A stretch of 64,000 nucleotides of DNA from Fusobacterium sp. FSA-380-WT-3A (lineage in GTDB: Bacteria; Fusobacteriota; Fusobacteriia; Fusobacteriales; Fusobacteriaceae), in contig NZ_JABAFQ010000009.1 in assembly GCF_012843705.1 (NCBI RefSeq), positions 1 through 64,000 on the forward strand. Reading direction: 5' to 3'. Within the stretch, counting starts at the first letter, position 1. Each line of letters begins with the position of its first letter. The position numbers and the translations under genes were made by a program. Positions 60,981 through 64,000 of this stretch are shown here, in pieces. Below the pieces are notes generated by a model, which saw only the letters and a list, made by a program, of their open reading frames with translations, was not told the origin of the DNA and searched no databases.

Positions 60981-61763
60981 ATGGAAGTATCTATACTTGG
61001 AAGTGGAAGTGGAGGAAACTCTACTTTTGTAAATATTGATGGTATTAAAATATTAGTTGACGCTGGTTTTAGTGGAAAAAAATTAGAAGAAAAATTAAAT
61101 AATATTGGAGAAACTTTAGCTGAGATAAAAGGAATTCTTATTACTCACGAACATACAGACCATATTCAAGGAGCTGGAATTGTTTCAAGAAAATATAATA
61201 TTCCTATTTATATTACTAAAGAAAGTTATTTAGCTGGAAGTGCCAAATTAGGAAAAATTTCAGAAGATAATTTAATATTTATTGATACCTTTGAATTTAT
61301 TATAAAAGAAAAGATAAAAGTTCAACCTTTTGATGTTATGCATGATGCAGAAAGAACAGTTGGATTTAGAATAGAAGAAATTTCTAGTGGAAAAACTTTA
61401 GGAATTTCTACTGATATTGGATATATTGATAGTCGTGTAAGAGCATTTTTTAGAAATGTAAATATTATGATAATTGAATCTAATTATGATTATCAAATGC
61501 TTATGGACTGTAATTATCCATGGGATTTAAAAGATAGAGTAAAAAGTAGAAATGGACATCTTTCAAATAATGATGCTGCTAGATTTATATGTGATAATTA
61601 TTCTTCTAATTTAAAAAAAGTATATCTTGCTCATATAAGTAAAGACAGCAATAAATTTTCTATTGTTTCTCACACAATAACAAGTGAGATGAATAGAAGA
61701 AATATCAGTATTCCTGTTGAAATAACAACTCAAGATACTGTTACAGAACTTTATAAATTATAA
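60981..61763 (+). CDS. MBL-fold metallo-hydrolase, WalJ/YycJ-like
   Basis: A metallo-beta-lactamase fold protein of the YycJ/WalJ type; Bacillus YycJ is reported as an exonuclease. Motifs: VSILGSGSGGNSTFV at the start, the metal motif THEHTDHIQG, DVMHDAERTVGF with a further metal His, and RNGHLSNNDAARFI and LAHISKDSN near the end. 260 residues. It comes 19 bases after mlaA with AAAGGAA upstream of the ATG. A nuclease role in DNA repair is likely; the cell-wall-linked role is less certain here. Confidence 0.88.
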   Translation: MEVSILGSGSGGNSTFVNIDGIKILVDAGFSGKKLEEKLNNIGETLAEIKGILITHEHTDHIQGAGIVSRKYNIPIYITKESYLAGSAKLGKISEDNLIFIDTFEFIIKEKIKVQPFDVMHDAERTVGFRIEEISSGKTLGISTDIGYIDSRVRAFFRNVNIMIIESNYDYQMLMDCNYPWDLKDRVKSRNGHLSNNDAARFICDNYSSNLKKVYLAHISKDSNKFSIVSHTITSEMNRRNISIPVEITTQDTVTELYKL

Positions 61764-61781
61764 TACAATGAGGTGATACTT

Positions 61782-62402
61782 ATGGAAAATAAAAAAGAAT
61801 TGTGGGAAGACCTTTCTTTTGAGATAAATAAATTTCCAAAAATTCGTGAATCTCTAGAAGAAGATGAAGAAACTTTCATTGGTAGTGGAAATAAAAATGC
61901 CAATCTTCTTTTTATAGGAGATGAAAGTGACCTCTATGAAAGCGAAGATTTAAAAGTTTCAATAGGTTCTAGTGGAGAATTTTTAATAAGACTTTGTGAC
62001 ATGGGAGAATTTATTCCTGAAGATTATTATATAACTACACTTACAAAATGTAAAATAAAATATAAAGACTTTTTCTCTGATGAACAAAATTTCTTAAAAG
62101 AATTACTTCATATGCAAATTGCCCTTATTGAACCAAAAATAATTGTAACATTAGGACAATATTCAGCTGAAGCCCTACTTGGAAGAGAGATTGATTTTGT
62201 AAAAGAAAGAGGAAAATTTATAGATTGGAAAGCTGGAATAAAAGTTTTAATAACTTATGATGTTAAATATATAAAAGAAGTTCGTGAAAACAGTGGTAAA
62301 AAATCTAAAGCACCTCTTGAATTTTGGAAAGATTTACTTCTTGTAAAAAAAGAATTGGATAGTTTAAATTCTAATAATGGAGAAGAAAATATTAATGAAT
62401 AA
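61782..62402 (+). CDS. Uracil-DNA glycosylase-like protein with degenerate active site
   Basis: The fold of family 4 UDG can be traced: NLLFIGDESDLYESEDLK, GSSGEFLIRLCDMG, ITTLTKCKIK, and IEPKIIVTLGQYSAEALLG. The residues that define activity are missing: the GEAPG-type motif reads GDESD, no Cys quartet for the 4Fe-4S cluster is seen (only two Cys), and the HPA-type motif near the end is replaced by TYDVKYI. It may bind DNA without excising uracil, or act on another base. Start at the ATG at 61782 (GAGGTG upstream; the frame opens at a GTG at 61773). It overlaps the next gene by 8 bases. 206 residues. Confidence 0.68.
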   Translation: MENKKELWEDLSFEINKFPKIRESLEEDEETFIGSGNKNANLLFIGDESDLYESEDLKVSIGSSGEFLIRLCDMGEFIPEDYYITTLTKCKIKYKDFFSDEQNFLKELLHMQIALIEPKIIVTLGQYSAEALLGREIDFVKERGKFIDWKAGIKVLITYDVKYIKEVRENSGKKSKAPLEFWKDLLLVKKELDSLNSNNGEENINE

Positions 62403-62952
62403 TGAAATAAAAAATAATCTTAGAAAAGAAATTAGAAAAAAAAGAGAGTCATTATCACTTAAAGAAAAAGATTTCCTTAGTGAAAGAATAATTTCTAATT
62501 TTTTAAATGAAGATATTTTAAAAAATTCTAAAATTATTATGAGCTATATGTCTTTTAAAAATGAAGTTGAAACTAAAAAATTAAATGATTTTTTAAAATC
62601 TCAGGGAAAAACTTTAATATTACCAAGAATTATTGATAATAAAATTGTTCCTATAAAGGATGAAGGAAAATTTTTTTCTGGAGTTTTTGGAGTTACTGAA
62701 CCTATAGGAGAGATTTTTAAAGGTAAAATAGATTTAATAATAGTTCCAGGTATCGTTTTTAATAATTTAGGAGATCGAATTGGATTTGGAAAAGGATATT
62801 ATGATAGATTTCTTTCTAATCCACTTTATAAAAATTCTTTTAAAATATCTCTTATTTATTCTTTTCAAATAAACAATAATTTTTCTGGTGATATCTTTGA
62901 TGAGAAAGTTAACAAGATTATAACAGAAAAAGAAATAATAGAAATTTTATAA
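62395..62952 (+). CDS. 5-formyltetrahydrofolate cyclo-ligase
   Basis: Converts 5-formyl-THF to 5,10-methenyl-THF with ATP. N-terminal KNNLRKEIRKKRESLS, mid-chain YMSFKNEVET, then the ATP/substrate loop DLIIVPGIVFNNLGDRIGFGKGYYDRFL. 185 residues with the ATG at 62395, which has GGAGAAG nine bases upstream within the previous gene; another ATG at 62377 would add six residues. Coupled to the UDG-like gene. Confidence 0.92.
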   Translation: MNNEIKNNLRKEIRKKRESLSLKEKDFLSERIISNFLNEDILKNSKIIMSYMSFKNEVETKKLNDFLKSQGKTLILPRIIDNKIVPIKDEGKFFSGVFGVTEPIGEIFKGKIDLIIVPGIVFNNLGDRIGFGKGYYDRFLSNPLYKNSFKISLIYSFQINNNFSGDIFDEKVNKIITEKEIIEIL

Positions 62953-63032
62953 GTGCTAAGTTTAAAATATTGAAAATTTTAAATTATTATGTTAAAATAA
63001 CTAGAAAGGATTTTTTATTTAGGAGGATTTTC

Positions 63033-63785
63033 ATGTCAGGACATAGTAAATGGAATAACATACAACATAGAAAAGGAGCTCAAGATAAGAAAAGAGCTAG
63101 TTTATTCACTAAATTAGGAAAAGAATTAACAATAGCTGCTAGAGAAGGTGGAGGAGACCCTTCTTTCAACCCAAGACTTAGACTTGCTATTGATAAAGCT
63201 AAGGCTGGAAACATGCCTAAAGATATATTAGAAAGAGCTATTAAAAAAGGAACTGGAGAATTAGGTGGAGTAGACTATATCGAAATGAGATATGAAGGAT
63301 ATGGGCCAGCTGGAACAGCTTTCATAGTTGATGTAGTAACTGATAATAAAAATAGGTCTGCTTCTGAAGTTAGAACTGCTTTCTCAAGAAAAGGTGGAAA
63401 TTTAGGAGCCGATGGAGCAGTTTCTTGGATGTTCAACAAAAAAGGAGAAATTATTTTCTTAGCTGAACATGTAGCTGACTCTGAAGAATTTATGATGGTA
63501 GCTTTAGAAGCTGGAGCTGAAGATATAATTGAAGAAGATGGTGAGTTTCAAGTTTTAACTGACCCTGCTGAATTCCAAAATGTTCTTCAAGCTTTAACAG
63601 ATGCTGGATATAAATATGATGAAGCTGAAATCACTATGATACCAGAAAATAAAGTTGCTATTACTGATTTAGATACAGCTAAAAAAGTTATGGTTCTATA
63701 TGATGCTTTAGATGACTTAGATGACGTTCAAGAAGTTTATTCTAACTTCGACATTCCTGATGAAATAATGGAACAATTAGATTAA
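63033..63785 (+). CDS. YebC/PmpR family protein
   Basis: YebC proteins were called transcriptional regulators; recent work on YebC-type proteins points to translation of difficult proline-rich stretches, so the role is not settled. Start MSGHSKWNNIQHRKGAQDKKR, with GGGDPSFNPRLRLAI, AIKKGTGELGG and YEGYGPAGTAFIV, all family hallmarks, and an acidic C-terminus. The ATG at 63033 follows AGGAGG; an in-frame start at 62970 would add an unrelated 21 residues. 250 residues, normal. Confidence 0.95.
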   Translation: MSGHSKWNNIQHRKGAQDKKRASLFTKLGKELTIAAREGGGDPSFNPRLRLAIDKAKAGNMPKDILERAIKKGTGELGGVDYIEMRYEGYGPAGTAFIVDVVTDNKNRSASEVRTAFSRKGGNLGADGAVSWMFNKKGEIIFLAEHVADSEEFMMVALEAGAEDIIEEDGEFQVLTDPAEFQNVLQALTDAGYKYDEAEITMIPENKVAITDLDTAKKVMVLYDALDDLDDVQEVYSNFDIPDEIMEQLD

Positions 63786-63786
63786 T

Positions 63787-63823
63787 AAAAAAAGGAGATA
63801 TTTAAAAATATCTCCTTTTATAT
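63787..63823. terminator. Terminator between yebC and a convergent gene
   Basis: AAAAGGAGATA (63790-63800) pairs with TATCTCCTTTT (63809-63819), with T on the plus strand and an A run (T on minus) at the other side. It serves the two converging genes. Confidence 0.82.
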
Positions 63824-64000
63824 TATTTTTCAGAATTATTTTCTGTAATATATTTTTCTATTTCACTTCCTGTAGCAAACCATGGAGTATCTTTAGAAAG
63901 TATAAATTCAAATAATTCTTCTAAAATTCCAATTCTACCAGGAGTTCCTATAGTTTGTGGGTCTAATTGCAATACATAACAAAGTCCCTCTTTATGATAA
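63823..64000 (-). CDS. Polysaccharide deacetylase family protein, C-terminal part
   Basis: Only the last 59 codons are inside the window; the 5' part lies beyond 64000. The minus-strand frame reads VLQLDPQTIGTPGRIGILEE, then LFEFILSKDTPWFATGSEIE and ends at a TAA at 63823-63825. This is the typical end of the NodB-like polysaccharide deacetylases related to PuuE, where the HPQ/GRPGR segment and the WFATGAEI end are conserved. The substrate cannot be judged from the fragment. Confidence 0.72.
   Translation of the reverse strand, partial: YHKEGLCYVLQLDPQTIGTPGRIGILEELFEFILSKDTPWFATGSEIEKYITENNSEK

Overview
The window is about 27% GC by eye, densely coded, with short intergenic gaps, strong AGGAGG-type ribosome binding sites and many TTG/GTG starts. 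Its gene content is Gram-negative in envelope (MlaA, a fimbrial usher and chaperone) but many operon arrangements resemble those of Firmicutes: accB-accC-Asp23-nusB, rimP-nusA-ylxR-infB, the acetylated lysine pathway, HPr kinase, SepF and YlmH. The mixture, with a butyrate/4-hydroxybutyrate fermentation gene pair, points to the Fusobacteriota, probably a Fusobacterium or a close relative. This is inference from content; no rRNA lies in the window.

Layout. 1-5.6 kb (minus): an unknown small ORF, an AT-rich gene desert, then sepF, nrnA, a tandem-fused HPr kinase, a small membrane protein and folC. 5.7-12.6 kb (plus): dnaE, then a BCCP-like gene, accC, the Asp23/AmaP/DUF2273 envelope trio and nusB. 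12.7-19.7 kb (plus): a promoter and a cluster of six secreted or envelope proteins that reads as a chaperone-usher fimbrial system (tip-like subunit, usher, MORN-repeat protein, pilin, chaperone) led by a solute-binding-like protein. 19.8-21.1 kb: a MATE exporter. 21.2-27.3 kb (minus): a lysine-riboswitch-controlled operon lysC-asd-dapA-dapB-dapH-aminotransferase; the M20 deacylase at 27.4 kb is divergent from it and could supply the deacetylase step. 29.1-35.1 kb (minus): a CoA-transferase, a cobalamin riboswitch, cobalt ECF transporter genes cbiQ-cbiO-cbiM-cbiN, and a 4-hydroxybutyryl-CoA dehydratase. 35.2-39.1 kb: an oxidoreductase, a hydrolase and a Na/Pi cotransporter. 39.1-54.4 kb (minus): a long translation and proteostasis run, rimP-nusA-ylxR/Q-infB-rbfA-recJ-tig-clpP-clpX-lon-engB-valS. 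54.6-57.8 kb (plus): a MarR-controlled amino-acid ABC importer. 58-64 kb: ylmH, a secreted hydrolase paired with mlaA, a WalJ-like nuclease, a degenerate uracil-DNA-glycosylase-like protein, 5-formyl-THF cyclo-ligase, yebC, and the end of a polysaccharide deacetylase.

The points most worth a second look are: the HPr kinase ORF, which carries two full-length copies, the first without a Walker A motif, and a strong internal start site that would also yield the normal-size enzyme; the BCCP-like protein next to accC, which has lost the biotin-accepting lysine and so resembles the plant BADC regulators of acetyl-CoA carboxylase; the fimbrial cluster with an embedded MORN-repeat protein; the YlxR-YlxQ fusion; and the UDG-fold protein without the expected catalytic and Fe-S motifs.
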